Source: Bolinopsis microptera (Eukaryota > Ctenophora > Tentaculata > Lobata > Bolinopsidae). Taken from it: a stretch of DNA of 64,000 nt. A program made the translations under genes and the position numbers. The stretch covers positions 15,928,571 through 15,992,570 of the forward strand of contig NC_087075.1 in NCBI RefSeq assembly GCF_026151205.1, read 5' to 3'. Under the pieces are notes generated by a model. The model did no database searches, was not told where the DNA came from, and worked only from the letters and a program-made list of their open reading frames with translations. This document shows positions 33,588-45,400 of the stretch, one piece after another (position 1 is the stretch's first letter; each line of letters opens with the position of its first letter).

Positions 33588-34864
33588 GTATCCGAAGTGA
33601 CATTAGCACAATTTCTCGTTTCTGCGGTAGTGTTAGCTGCATTGTCGTTAGTTTTCTTGGTTGCCCTAGTCTTTTTGTTGCTCTCGTTTTTCTTTCCCTT
33701 TGGGTTTTGTTTTTTTGTCTTAGGGCTTCCGATTCTACTTTTTTCCAAGCGACAGGTTTCATTGAAGTCACTTGAGTTAAGAGTACTGAATTCATTATTG
33801 AGGTAGGTTTCAAGGGCGTTTTTACGCATTCTAGCACTTTGAGGCACCTCAAGACCCATGTTCATCAGTTCGGCAGTGACTGCTTCATCATTAAGTCTCT
33901 TGACAAGTTTATCGATTAGACTCGGCTGGAGTTTCACTTTTCCTTGCGAAGCATCCAACAGGTGGTCAAGAACCATCTTCCTGTTTTGTTCTGAAGTATG
34001 CGCTACTCTCATGTGGCACAGCTTCACCAGCTCGATGATTTTAGATTTCGAGTTTCGGTCAGCAAGTTGCACCAATGTTTCTTTACTCAGAAACAGTTTA
34101 AGAGTTTTGGTATCAATGAATGCCGCGTCCGGTGCCGACTCTTTCGAGGGGTCGATGGTGCTCTGTGTCTCCACACTCGGTGGGGCAGGAGCTGTCGTCT
34201 CCTCAGGATGAGAAGTATTTGAGGCAGTCTTTATAGTTTGTTCTGCTTTATTGGAGTCAGTAACTGTCGCCTTCTCAGGGGTAGACGAATTTATGACAGT
34301 CATAGCGTGATCTGCTTCTGCGGACTCAATTGCTGTCGTCTTCTCAGGGGTAGAAGTATTTGAGGCGGTCTTAGTTTGTTCTGCTTTATTGGAGTCAGGA
34401 ACTGTCGCCTTCTCTACGGGGTCATTTGCTGTCGTCTTCTCAGGGGTAGAAGTATTTGAGACACTTTTAGTTTTTTCTGCTTCTGCGGGATCAGTGTCTG
34501 TTGTCTTCTCAGGGGTAGAAGTATTTTGGACAGTCATAGCGTGCTCTACTTCTATGGGGTCATTTGCTGACGTCTCCACAGGGACACAAGAATTCGAGAC
34601 AGTCTTAGTTTGTTCTGCCTCATTAGGATCAGTAGGTGTCGTCTTCTCAGGGGTAGAGGAGGAATTTGAAACAGTCTCTTCAGGGGTAGACGAATTTGGG
34701 ACAATTTCGGTGTGTTCTACTGAACAATTGAGGACTTCGGTTTGTTGCTTTTCAATCGCAAGATCCAGAGTGTTCTCTGTTTTGACAAAGCAAGGTGTTA
34801 TGATAATACTAAAATCTCCTTTGCCCTTTGGATGAATCCCTTCGCTAGGCAAGCTGATGTTCAT
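33560..34864 (-). CDS. non-LTR ORF1, N-terminal part with acidic repeats
   Basis: 434 codons starting MNISLPSEGIHPKGKGDF. Residues about 50-230 are tandem imperfect repeats around NTSTPEKTT and AEQTKT. A helical region follows (ETLVQLADRNSKSKIIELVK), then a very basic tail (KTKKQNPKGKKNESNKKT). This is typical of retroelement ORF1 RNA-binding proteins in composition only; no CCHC knuckle is seen. Confidence 0.6.
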   Translation of the reverse strand: MNISLPSEGIHPKGKGDFSIIITPCFVKTENTLDLAIEKQQTEVLNCSVEHTEIVPNSSTPEETVSNSSSTPEKTTPTDPNEAEQTKTVSNSCVPVETSANDPIEVEHAMTVQNTSTPEKTTDTDPAEAEKTKSVSNTSTPEKTTANDPVEKATVPDSNKAEQTKTASNTSTPEKTTAIESAEADHAMTVINSSTPEKATVTDSNKAEQTIKTASNTSHPEETTAPAPPSVETQSTIDPSKESAPDAAFIDTKTLKLFLSKETLVQLADRNSKSKIIELVKLCHMRVAHTSEQNRKMVLDHLLDASQGKVKLQPSLIDKLVKRLNDEAVTAELMNMGLEVPQSARMRKNALETYLNNEFSTLNSSDFNETCRLEKSRIGSPKTKKQNPKGKKNESNKKTRATKKTNDNAANTTAETRNCANVTSDTCHSAERRG

Positions 34865-34929
34865 ATGCTGGTAAGTGTCTAGGAAGATTGTTAGGAGAGA
34901 GTTGTTCTCCAGTTCGATGTCATAAACAC

Positions 34930-35620
34930 TTAGGCATATACCCGTACGATTTATTTCTCACGGGAATTCGGAGGTACGTTTCCAGGAAATTTTGTTAGAT
35001 TTTGTGAGTAATTAAGTGACAAATATGTATCCTTGCCCGGTTGAGTGATTGTAGGATAGAACTGATTTTCGGAATCAGACTTTCAGTTAGACTGTGAATT
35101 ATACTTCTGACTATTATTAAGTTGAAATTAACTGTAAGATTTATCACAAATCAGAAAATCTTAGAGTTACTGTTAGCCAAAGAAAATTTAAATTATGATT
35201 GTGTTCCACTTCTAAAGTGAGGACAATTTAACAATGACAGATTTTAGTTGGGGTAACATTTGATCTCAATAATGTCATTTTAATTTCAATGTGTTAATTA
35301 ATCTTGTATCATTATTATTCCTATTTGTGTTTTTATTTAATATCTTTCAAGATGATTTCCTATAATAGCTCACAGAAAATTTATGCGAATGTTCATACAT
35401 AATAAGTAATCTTGGTCTATCTGTGTGAATTTTAAGTATTGATAAATATTTGATCATCGAAGACCCGTTATCTGAGTCCTGACTTGATTTCCCATCTTCT
35501 ATAATTAAAATATTGTGAATTCCTAACTATTGATTTTCTCAGATTTTAGTGTTCAATAAAATAATAAATATGACCAGTTTTTACAAAGAAGTTCGTTTCA
35601 TTGCTCATATTATATGGAAA
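34930..35620. repeat. dispersed repeat R2, copy 2
   Basis: Same-orientation relative of 25083-25660. It lies immediately upstream of the minus-strand ORF1, so it may be the 5' untranslated region of that retroelement family. Confidence 0.7.
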
Positions 35621-35989
35621 TCACCCAATTTCGCCTTGATAAAAGATTCTGTCTGGAGATCCAATAATATAAAGGATACCGAATTATGCGGATACATTTG
35701 ACTATCCTACAGCTGCTATTCAGATATGAAGGGACTTGATTATGACGTAACAATTGGGTCACTAGGCCACCTCTAATATAATACAAATTGGAACTAATAG
35801 TGCATATTTTGTAGGTGAATTATCAAAATTATTGTCAAGATACAATTGCAGAATACAATTCTATGGGAAATTGTCCAGGTTTTGCGGGTGAGTAGTTTTT
35901 TGTACGATTTGAGTAGCCCATTTTGTGAATAAAAATGAGAATTTTAGGTTTTGTGGGGTAAGCTGTTTCTTTGTAGGATTTGAAAACAC

Positions 35990-36440
35990 GTAAATTACAC
36001 AATATTTTATTGTATAGTGCACGAGATAATAATTTGCTTTGTCATCTCCTAGTCCTAACTCCTATGTCAATGATGCTGGTTTTAAAATTGACTTTGATCA
36101 TGTTAGTAAGCTTCGTTCAGCTATTAATTGGTTTAAGTTTCTTTCTTTGACAAACGTCCTTCTTGATCCTACTCCTAGGCAGCATGGCTTTCTATAGAGA
36201 CCTTCTATATAAAGACAGCGGAGAATTAAATAGGTAATAATTATGTTAGTCTCTTGAGTCTTGACACCATACGGGTTTCTGCTAGTTCAAATAAAGCCCA
36301 GGGCTAATATGGTGTACACGGTAACATTCTTAAAAATTTGTCCGTTGGTTTATAACTTAATGCTTATCCTCTAATATGAATTTTTCGTGGATCCTACAAG
36401 TACAATAGCGGCCAAATTCTGCAAGAGTGGAAACTAGCGT
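35990..36440. mobile_element. dispersed repeat R1, copy 3, with RT fragment
   Basis: Has the R1 landmarks (CACGAGATAA, TGGTGTACACGGTAACA, CCGTTGGTTTATA, GTGGATCCTAC, TTCTGCAAGAGTGG) plus a fragment reading LTNVLLDP...RQHGF, as at 20575. 36441-37085 holds nothing recognised. Confidence 0.7.
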
Positions 36441-37106
36441 TTTGAAGCAATCCAATATCTCCGATCACAAGGGAAGCGGAGTTATTTCCATGCGAGTGAC
36501 ACTCCTAATACAATGTAAGCCGTCGTAAAGGCTGCAAGCGGCATGATTGAACATTGAACGTTAATGAGTGGCAGTTTTGTGGTTACCAAAAGTAAACTTG
36601 CAAGCATCCATCTTTGGTGCAGAGAAAGTGGCTGATAGCTTCATTCAAACTCAATTTTTACAAGATTCGAACCAGCACAGTACAAAATGTGTAACAGGAA
36701 TCTAAGTTTGTTATAGCTGGAGTCCGAATTGAGAGTTGAAATCTCTGCGGGGTTCTATTGATTGGCTCCGGACATGATAGGAATCATCCAACAAAAACAC
36801 CCATCTTCTCCATTGTCAAACTTAGCTGCAGTTTTAATAAGTGTTTTAAAACTGTCGAGGTTAACTTATTCTGTGTACAGATTAATATTTTGTTCAAATT
36901 TCACGTTACCATCGTTATAAACGTTGTGAATTGACTAGATGCTAAAACACTTTACTGATTTACAGTACCAGACATTAATTTCCCAACTCATACAATGTTT
37001 GCCAAAACTCGCTCTGGGATATTCTGATGATCCATAAATTTATTAATCAAAATTTAAGCCAAAAACGAAAATATCCACTAACTCTATAAGCACGTAAAAA
37101 TTGCAA

Positions 37107-37750
37107 GTGATCCCCACTGTGCAAGTGATCCCCACTGTGCAAGTGATCCCCACTGTAAAAGTGATCCCCACTGTGCAGTGGTCCCCACTGTGCAAGTGGT
37201 CCCCACTGTGCAAGTGGTCCCCACTGTGCAAGTGGTCCCCACTGTGCAAGTGATCCCCACTGTGCAAGTGGTCCCCACTGTGCAAGTGGTCCCCACTGTG
37301 CAAGTGGTCCCCACTGTGCAAGTGGTCCCCACTGTGCAAGTGGTTCCCACTGTGCAAGTGGTCCCCACTGTGCAAGTGGTCCCCACTGTGCAAGTGGTCG
37401 ATCCCCACTGTGCAAGTGTTCCCCACTGTGCAAGTGGTCCCCACTGTGCAAGTGGTCCCCACTGTGCAAGTGGTCCCCACTGTGCAAGTGATCCCCACTG
37501 TGCAAGTGGTCCCCACTGTGCAAGTGGTCCCCACTGTGCAAGTGATCCCCACTGTGCAAGTATTCCCCACTGTGCAAGTATTCCCCACTGTGCAAGTGAT
37601 CCCCACTGTGCAAGTGATCCCCACTGTGCAAGTGATCCCCACTGTGCAAGTGTTCCCCACTGTGCAAGTGATCCCCACTGTGCAAGTGATCCCCACTGTG
37701 CAAGTGATCCCCACTGTGCAAGTGATCCCCACTGTGCAAGTGGTCCCCAC
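37107..37750. repeat. 18-bp minisatellite, left part
   Basis: Units of GTGATCCCCACTGTGCAA or GTGGTCCCCACTGTGCAA. The 18-bp period gives long chance ORFs in several frames. It resumes at 38979 beyond the MULE. Confidence 0.95.
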
Positions 37751-38978
37751 GGTAATCGTACTGTAATGCGACACGTACTCTAGTGCGACACGTACTCTAG
37801 TGCGAAGTCCGACAAAAACACCCTCTGTCGCACTACAGTACGTGTCGCACTACGATCCAGGTAGCGTACTCTAGTGCGACAAAATATCCTGACTTATTTT
37901 CAAGTTCAGGTCACATCCTATCCTTCTTATGGACCATTAAGTGATTCGTCGGGTCGGTTCACGTCACTTATTTCGAAGTGATCTTGAGAATACGATTCGT
38001 CGGTTCACATCACGTGTTTCGAAGTGATCCACTGATCACAACCCTTCGGGTCAGTTCAAGCCACGTATGCAGTGTGTGATCCACCGGGTAACTCGTAAGC
38101 AGCATATGATCCTCATTCCTATCACGCATCGTATGAAGGTATATCTCCGATTGGGATAACAAGTTCATATGCTTGGGCCATATATATAAAGGTCACGATG
38201 ATTCTACCAAAGCATCGAACAACATCAACATGTCTTCATTCCTAGAAGCGCGACGACATGACCTACTGGCGATGCACTGAGAAGATCTGCTCCGGACTTC
38301 TCAGTTTGATGAACGACACTACTGTGACCAGTAAGAAGACCCATTCCCACCCTCCTACTCCTGCAGCAAACTCTGTCTACACAGCAAAGCAGAACATGAA
38401 ACGGAAAGCCTCCGATACTGACCTCCCTACGAAACACCTAATTGCTGACGCTGTTGGACCCCTCTCCTTCGAAGCCATGTCAAAACTCAACTGTCAGCAG
38501 GAATCCCTCGCTAAGATGGCACGCACAGCTCCTAACTCCTGACTACATCCGAACGAACGGTGGTGAAACCTTCCTTCTTTCGGATTCTACCTTTTCAGCA
38601 GAGAGAAGAAGATCTTTCCTGTTCGGCAAAATATGGATTGTTTAGCTGAGGCCCCTCATCTTGTCATCGATGGTACCTACAGCACCTCGACTAACTTGTT
38701 CACGCAGCTGGTGACTATCCACTGACTCTATCCTGACGGCTGGAGAAGGAAGATGCAGCAACATGACCTAGTGAATGTGTAAAGTGCTTTGTCGCACTTT
38801 AGTTCGTGTCGCACTACAGTCCAGGTAGCGCACTGTAGTGCGACAGTGTCGGCCTTGAACATTCTCTGTCGCACTAGGGTACGTGTCGCACTACGATCCA
38901 GGTAACGTACTCAACTGCGACATGGTCGATCTTGGAGGTTTCGCACTAGGGTACATGTCGCACTACAGTACGTGAACC
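37751..38978 (+). mobile_element. MULE-like DNA transposon in the 18-bp array
   Basis: The 9-bp GGTCCCCAC lies on both sides (37742-37750 and 38979-38987) and once per unit in the uninterrupted array, so it is a target duplication. Ends GGTAATCGTACTGTAATGCG and, inverted, GGTTCACGTACTGTAGTGCG form inverted repeats. Both ends carry several TGCGACACGTAC-type sub-repeats. Inside is a broken FLYWCH/MULE transposase. Confidence 0.92.
38258..38725 (+). pseudogene. MULE transposase remnant with FLYWCH finger
   Basis: Frame 1 (38258-38542) reads TYWRCTEKICSGLLS...HSHPP...MKRKASDTDLPTKHLIADA, the FLYWCH zinc-finger end and linker of MULE transposases. After a frame change, AEAPHLVIDGTYSTSTNLFT and QLVTIH match the start of the MULE catalytic core (first aspartate in IDGTY). 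A stop follows at once and the rest of the core is deleted, so the copy is non-autonomous. Confidence 0.82.
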
Positions 38979-39366
38979 GGTCCCCACTGTGCAAGTATTC
39001 CCCACTGTGCAAGTGATCCCCACTGTGCAAGTGATCCCCACTGTGCAAGTGTTCCCCACTGTGCAAGTGGTCCCCACTGTGCAAGTGTTCCCCACTGTGC
39101 AAGTGATCCCCACTGTGCAAGTGATCCCCACTGTGCAAGTGGTCCCCACTGTGCAAGTGGTCCCCACTGTGCAAGTGGTCCCCACTGTGCAAGTGGTCCC
39201 CACTGTGCAAGTGGTCCCCACTGTGCAAGTGATCCCCACTGTGCAAGTGATCCCCACTGTGCAAGTGGTCCCCACTGTGCAAGTGGTCCCCACTGTGCAA
39301 GTGTTCCCCACTGTGCAAGTGATCCCCACTGTGCAAGTGATCCCCACTGTGCAAGTGGTCCCCACT
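38979..39366. repeat. 18-bp minisatellite, right part
   Basis: Same unit as 37107-37750, starting with the target-site duplication of the MULE. Confidence 0.95.
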
Positions 39367-39469
39367 GCGTCCGTATTATACACGTACTTTTAAAAGACCA
39401 ACTATAACGTAAGCAAGAAAACGAAAGTTTAATTGTAAAAAAAGTAAAAATGATATCAAAATATCTGAC

Positions 39470-42400
39470 CTGTATGAACTTGTCAGTTGAAAGCGTGTCC
39501 CCCAGGTAGCTGACAACGTATTCTCGAACCTCTCTCGGAGACTCAACATCACGGAGAAACGAGATAAACGTCGGAACTGAGTTATTGATTGTTCAATTTA
39601 ATTTATCAAATATATAAATTAGTCAATCAAATATTTAATCGAATTTGTCTGTTTTTTATGTTTTAGATCAAAATACCAGCGAACAGGTACGAAGAAAAGT
39701 GATCAAAAGTTCGGACATTAAACTTTTGCTCAGGATTTCCACAGAAGCGTAAAAGTGAAATAAGTGAAATAAAACACACAAGAATGATAGTAATATGCAC
39801 GTTTTAGGGTAAGATTAAATAATTACTGCAGTTACCATGGTTACTGCAGTTACCATGGTTACCACCTAGTTACTGCAGTTACCATGGTTACTACAGTTAA
39901 CATGGTTACCACCTAGTTACTGCAGTTACCATGGTTACTACAGTTACCATGGTTACCGCCTAGTTACTGCAGTTACCATGGTTACTACAGTTACCATGGT
40001 TACCACTTAGTTACTGCAGTTACCATGGTTACCACCTAGTTACTGCAGTTACCATGGTTACTACAGTTACCATGGTTACCACCTAGTTACTGCAGTTACC
40101 ATGGTTACTACAGTTACCATGATAACCACCTAGTTACTGCAGTTACCATGATTACTACAGTTACCATGGTTACCACCTAGTTACTGCAGTTACCATGGTT
40201 ACTACAGTTACCATGGTTACCACTTAGTTACTGCAGATACCATGGTTCCTACAGTTACCATGGTTACCACCTAGTTACTGCAGTTACCATGGTTACTACA
40301 GTTACCATGGTTACCACCTAGTTACTGCAGTTACCATGGTTACTACAGTTACCATGGTTACCACCTAGTTACTGCAGTTACCATGGTTACTGCAGTTACA
40401 ATGGTTACTACAGTTACCATGGTTACCACTTAGTTACTGCAGTTACCATGGTTACTACAGTTACTATGGTTACCACCTAGTTACTGCAGTTACCATGGTT
40501 ACTACAGTTACCATGGTTACCACCTAGTTAGTTACCGTCTATGTGCTGGTTCTTGAAACCGGACACTTGAGATTCACACCAGATTGTAAACTCGTCCTTT
40601 GGGGTAGAGTTGGCGAACATGTCTAGTAATGGTGCCTGGTTGTTCTTCTTCCTGTGGGCAACATCCGGTTATAAGCGGTCACTGACTGGTCACCATGGGA
40701 TCACCAACAGGGCAGTCGGGGGAAAGAAGCGGTTGTTCAAGGTCACTATAATTGAAGCTTTCAAAAGTAGATTCAGGGTGTCGAAAACAATTTGTGGACA
40801 CAAAGTAAGTGGTATCCATATTCCTTGGCTAACGTTAGCACTTTATCAGAAATTGCAAATCACCAAAACCAATAATAAATGTTGATCCTGTCCGAAGAAG
40901 CACATGAAAGTTGAGAGCTACTTCAAGAGGCAGGATAACTTACTTAGAGGGAGCTTTAGGTTGCTGCTGCTGTTGCTGTTGCGGTTTCTTCGGCGGAGGT
41001 TTGGTCTGTTTCTTTGGAGAAGGTCTGGGATCATCTTCTAACATTCCCGCTACTGGGTTCCAGTCGTTGTTTTGGGCCTGTGTTCAAGGTTGGGTCAGTT
41101 CAAGATACTTTTAGAAGTTTTACAGAAAATGCGAAGCTGGCTGAATGTGAAACATTATATCCCCATGTCAGAACAATCGCAAAGTTTCCAAAATATTTGA
41201 AACCTAAAATTCGTTCCCTTCAATACAGATCATTCATTAAACAACACGCAAAACATCAGTCCACCTTACGAATCAACGCCAGCAAAAGTTACCACGCCCT
41301 CCCCCACTTACGTAGTTAAGATTCTGTTGCTGGGTTACCTGGAGGTTACTATGGTTACTCACGTAGTTAAGATTCTGTTCCTGGGTGGTCCTTCTCTCCT
41401 CCTCGCGCTGAATCTCCGCCAGAGATCTGGTCTTTGAGGGCTGCTTCTGTGTGGCCCATGTTGTAGCTCTAGATACTACTGGCTCAGGATGCGCTTGCGT
41501 TCTCTGAGGACAGTGAGGACAATGAGGACATTTGTTTATTAAAGCTAATCATAAAATCATCTTTGAATAAATTTCTAATTTGAGATACTTTGCTATGACC
41601 CAATTCTGGCAAATTTTAAGTTGTTCTGAAACATATAAAAGGTTCTTACAGGGGCGGATTTCTTCATCTTGGCCTCATCTTGCTGAATTTGAGAGAGCGG
41701 TATTGACACAGCATCAGGTTTACCCCACGTTTTCGTGGTGGGTTGATGAGTTCGTGTAGCAGATTTGGTAACGTTCGTTTTAGGCTGAAACAGTGGTAGT
41801 GTAACAAAATGTGTAGATTGTTTAACAGCTTGTGAGAGAGGTTGCTGGCGCCTTGCTAAGCAAGCATCTTCCACCATCTTCACCAAAACAAACACTGGCA
41901 GCTCAGGCAGTAAGTAGTCATGCTTCTAATCTATGTAAATCTGTACGAATCCCTTAATTTTTCCTTTTGTAAAGCTAGCCGCACAGGACTAAACTTGAAT
42001 GTCGACTGAAGAAAACCAACAACAAGTTGCCCCCCCCCCCCCTGCCCCCTCCCCAAGTTGTCCCCCCCCCCTGCCCCCTCCCTAAATTGTCCCCCCCCCG
42101 GCCCCCTCCCTCAGTTGTTCCACTAACCATGTTAGCCCAAGGATTCGTGTTCTCCTGCGCTGGAGGTGATTTAGACACCTTTGTTGCCCAAACATTTTCC
42201 TGTTCTCGTCTCTTTACAGCAGCAGCTTGTTCAGCGGCAGCATGCCGTGCCTGTTCTTCCCTTCTCGATTGTTCTTCACGGCGTAATTGCTCATCACGTT
42301 TGGCCTTCGCGTCAGCTTGACGACGAGCTTCTTTGATGGCTGATGCCTGAGAGAGTAACCCTGGTAACTGAGAGCTAGAGGTGTCTAGAGAGGTGTCAGA

Positions 42401-45400
42401 GTCACAAGATCGAGAGGTGCTCAGAGTCACAAGATTGAGAGGTGCTCAGAGTCACAAGATTGAGAGGTGTTCATAGTCACAAGATTGAGAGGTGCTCAGA
42501 GTCACAAGATTGAGAGGTGTTCAGAGTCACAAGATGAGAGGTGCTCAGAGTCACAAGATTGAGAGGTGCTCAGAGTCACAAGATGAGAGGTGTTCAGACT
42601 TCAGAGTCACAAGATTGCTTCTGAATTCAGTAATGATATATTTCGATTTTGGGAGCAAGCGAGGACAATCAGCTTATCAGTTAACCAGAGTCCCGATTAC
42701 TGTGGATAAAATGATTTAAATTGCACTGTCGAGTAATAGAAAAAGGTCACTTGAAACTCACGGTGGCTTCCTCCTGGGCCTTTGCGAGGGCCTTGGCTTC
42801 AGCAGCTGCCTGCTGCGCGGCTCGTCTCTCTTCAGCTACCCTGACTTCATCATCCCGCCTTTGCCTTTCTTCTTCATCTCTTCGACGCAGTTCTTCCTCC
42901 TTCAGTTTCACAAGATGTCGTTCTCTGGAAAATTTCACAGGTTAGGGTATGTACTGGGTTGATGGACGTAAAGTTAGGTGTTACATGTACAAGAAATAAT
43001 TAGAAGGTGGGCATTAGATTAAATAAGAGTGCACTGAAGAGAGTCGCATGATGTAACAATTATCTTTTGTTCCATCCTTATGTGGCAAAGAAGCGTTTTA
43101 TAAATCTTTATTCCACTGGGAAGTTTAAAAAATAGGATAATGTTTTTTTTAAATAGTGTATTTGATAAATAATTAATGTTGGTGGGAAATATCCATTATA
43201 TATTTTTCACATAATGCGATGATGTTTTGTAGACATGTGTGATGATGTGATGTCATAAATTTTACTTTACTTTACTACTTTACTTAACACATTTGAGATT
43301 TACGTTAAATAACTGACCGTTTTTAAGACATGCACATTTGTTTGGCTGTCAGTTGTCAGTTTCTCGACATGAATAATATAATATAAGGTTCCCAAAATAC
43401 ACGGAACAGTCTACGAACGGATTTAGCCCCGGCCTGCGCGGCTGACCTGGATAGTTAATTGCGCGGCGCCCGCGCGGTAAATGACGATTGCGAACAAAAA
43501 TAGGGACTAACTTTCGCCGTAAAAATGTTTTCGCGCGTTACGCATACTAACCTTGAACGTCGTATCTTGGCATTTTGCCCCAAATTTATGTTGAAACTTC
43601 ATGATGATCTACTACGGCTTACTCAAAGTACAAATTACGCAAGGGTAGCATTTGTGTCGGGATACAAGATATAAATCTTACAGCAATTAGTCTGGGAATC
43701 ACAAGCAACAAACTTTTCTCTCTCGCAATAATACTCAGAGCAACGTAACGCAGACACTGATTTAAAATCCACCAATAAGGTACATGATTAATGTAGAAGC
43801 AAGGTATTGAGACATTATCTAACGCTGAATAAAGATGATGCTATCGCACTACACTGTCACCATCGCACTAAATTAGTCCATTTTTGGCAACGATTGAGTT
43901 CACCTGGTCAATATTCTAAACTATTTATAGACAACCCTTTTATCGTGTTTATTGGTCCTGCAACACCATGTACGCCATAATTCATTGTGTCCCTGTACAG
44001 TATTTCCCGTTATGTCATGTATTTTATCGAATGACATTCTAATTTGTTTTTGAGCATGAAAATGTGAGAAGTATGAAATTTGACCTGATTCATACAGTAC
44101 CACTTCTAGCAAGTTTAACTTTTAATATTTGCGGTATATTTTAAAACATTTTCTAACTGCACATTCTGCAGAAACCCATGGGTAAATACATCCAGGTTCT
44201 TTTCAGATACCGTAATTATATGACACTAGTGACTAGATGCTAATATTAATTATAGTAATTATATGGAATCATCAGGAATGTTGTATCCAAAATTAGGGAT
44301 GAGATTATGTTGATCAAATAAAGATTACCTTTATCAGGAGTATTACCTGCTCAACAAGGTACCCATAATATTAGCAATATCATAATATATAAATGAAAGG
44401 AAGGTTAACTAGACATACTCATCTAGTGACTAGATGCTAATATTATGTGCATTATACTATTATACACCTGACAAAGCTACACAGAATGTCTTTCCGAAGA
44501 GTTTTGGTGTTCAATCGGTTCAATTACCAGTTATTTGTTGGAACAAGGGTAACCATGGTTTACAACTAGCCGGGTTAAGAAGACACCATGATGACGTAAT
44601 TTATGTTTCTCGGACACCGATCAGTATAATATGTACTTGTAGGGGTATTTTAAGAGTTAACGGACGTTATCTGTATTTGAGAGACAATTATATTATTTAC
44701 ATTCATTATTATTTGATTGTTTCACACTTTTCACATTTCATAATTTTATTACTAGGTGGAGGTGATGTTATTGACTTATTGAGGATTTGGGCGGCCAAAA
44801 AACTCCTGTTCTGAAAGTTGTCTTTTGTACTTGTTTCACTGACCCACGCTTTTTAGCATTTATACATTTCGGCCCATTTTATATGTTTGTTCGAATTGCT
44901 GTACATTTGTATACTTGCTATTTTGTAAAAGTTTTAAATCAAATCATGGTAACAAGGATGCTTTTCTATAAAAACTATTTCTTTGGCTACTCTTTTAGTA
45001 CTCGATATCTTTTAACACCAAAATATTATTACTATACACAACATCCAGATATTCTAACACATTGTAGACTTAAGATCCCCGAAAGTTACAAATTTGCTCC
45101 AACTAAATGTTTGTAACCCAAAAACCCAAAAAATTCAATCCAATCTGTACTGACGATTTTTTTTCTCTAAGGGATTTGTTTTTCAGGTTTCTTTTGGTTT
45201 TTTGGTTGGTTTTTTTGTTTTTAGTTCTACAATAAGCATACATTTAATCTTTAACTGTAATTCAAAAATGACCACATTAATTCAAAACCAAATTCAGAAG
45301 ATTATGAATTACTGTAAAATTTAGCAACTGATTCTAGATATTCTAGATATCAACTACTCTAGTAATATCTTAGTAAACTTTTACTGGAACTACTAATAAT

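Larger units (their letters stand above)
28437..34864 (-). mobile_element. CR1/L2-like non-LTR retrotransposon, 3'-truncated and interrupted
   Basis: Reading 34864 to 28437: ORF1 (gag-like plus SGNH-like domain), an APE-type endonuclease, then the N-terminal half of the reverse transcriptase. The catalytic RT core and 3' end are missing. A Penelope-like sequence on the opposite strand (about 29360-31084) separates the endonuclease from the RT. The truncated end lies about 150 bp from a homeobox exon. Confidence 0.85.

Noticed and set aside
36655-36680. Possible tRNA T-loop (GGTTCGAATC)
   Set aside because: Flanking bases do not pair into a T stem and no other tRNA arms are present.
37043-37783. 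Long ORFs on both strands over the 18-bp array
   Set aside because: The period is a multiple of three, so any stop-free unit gives long frames; there is no start context or domain.
41014-41319. Plus-strand ORF of 101 codons
   Set aside because: Overlaps a GIGYF exon on the other strand at its start. The rest (41095-41300) reads like a protein fragment but has no recognisable domain; it may be a mobile-element piece.
44434-45116. Two plus-strand ORFs
   Set aside because: No domain, aromatic-rich AT-driven composition, no convincing splice partners.
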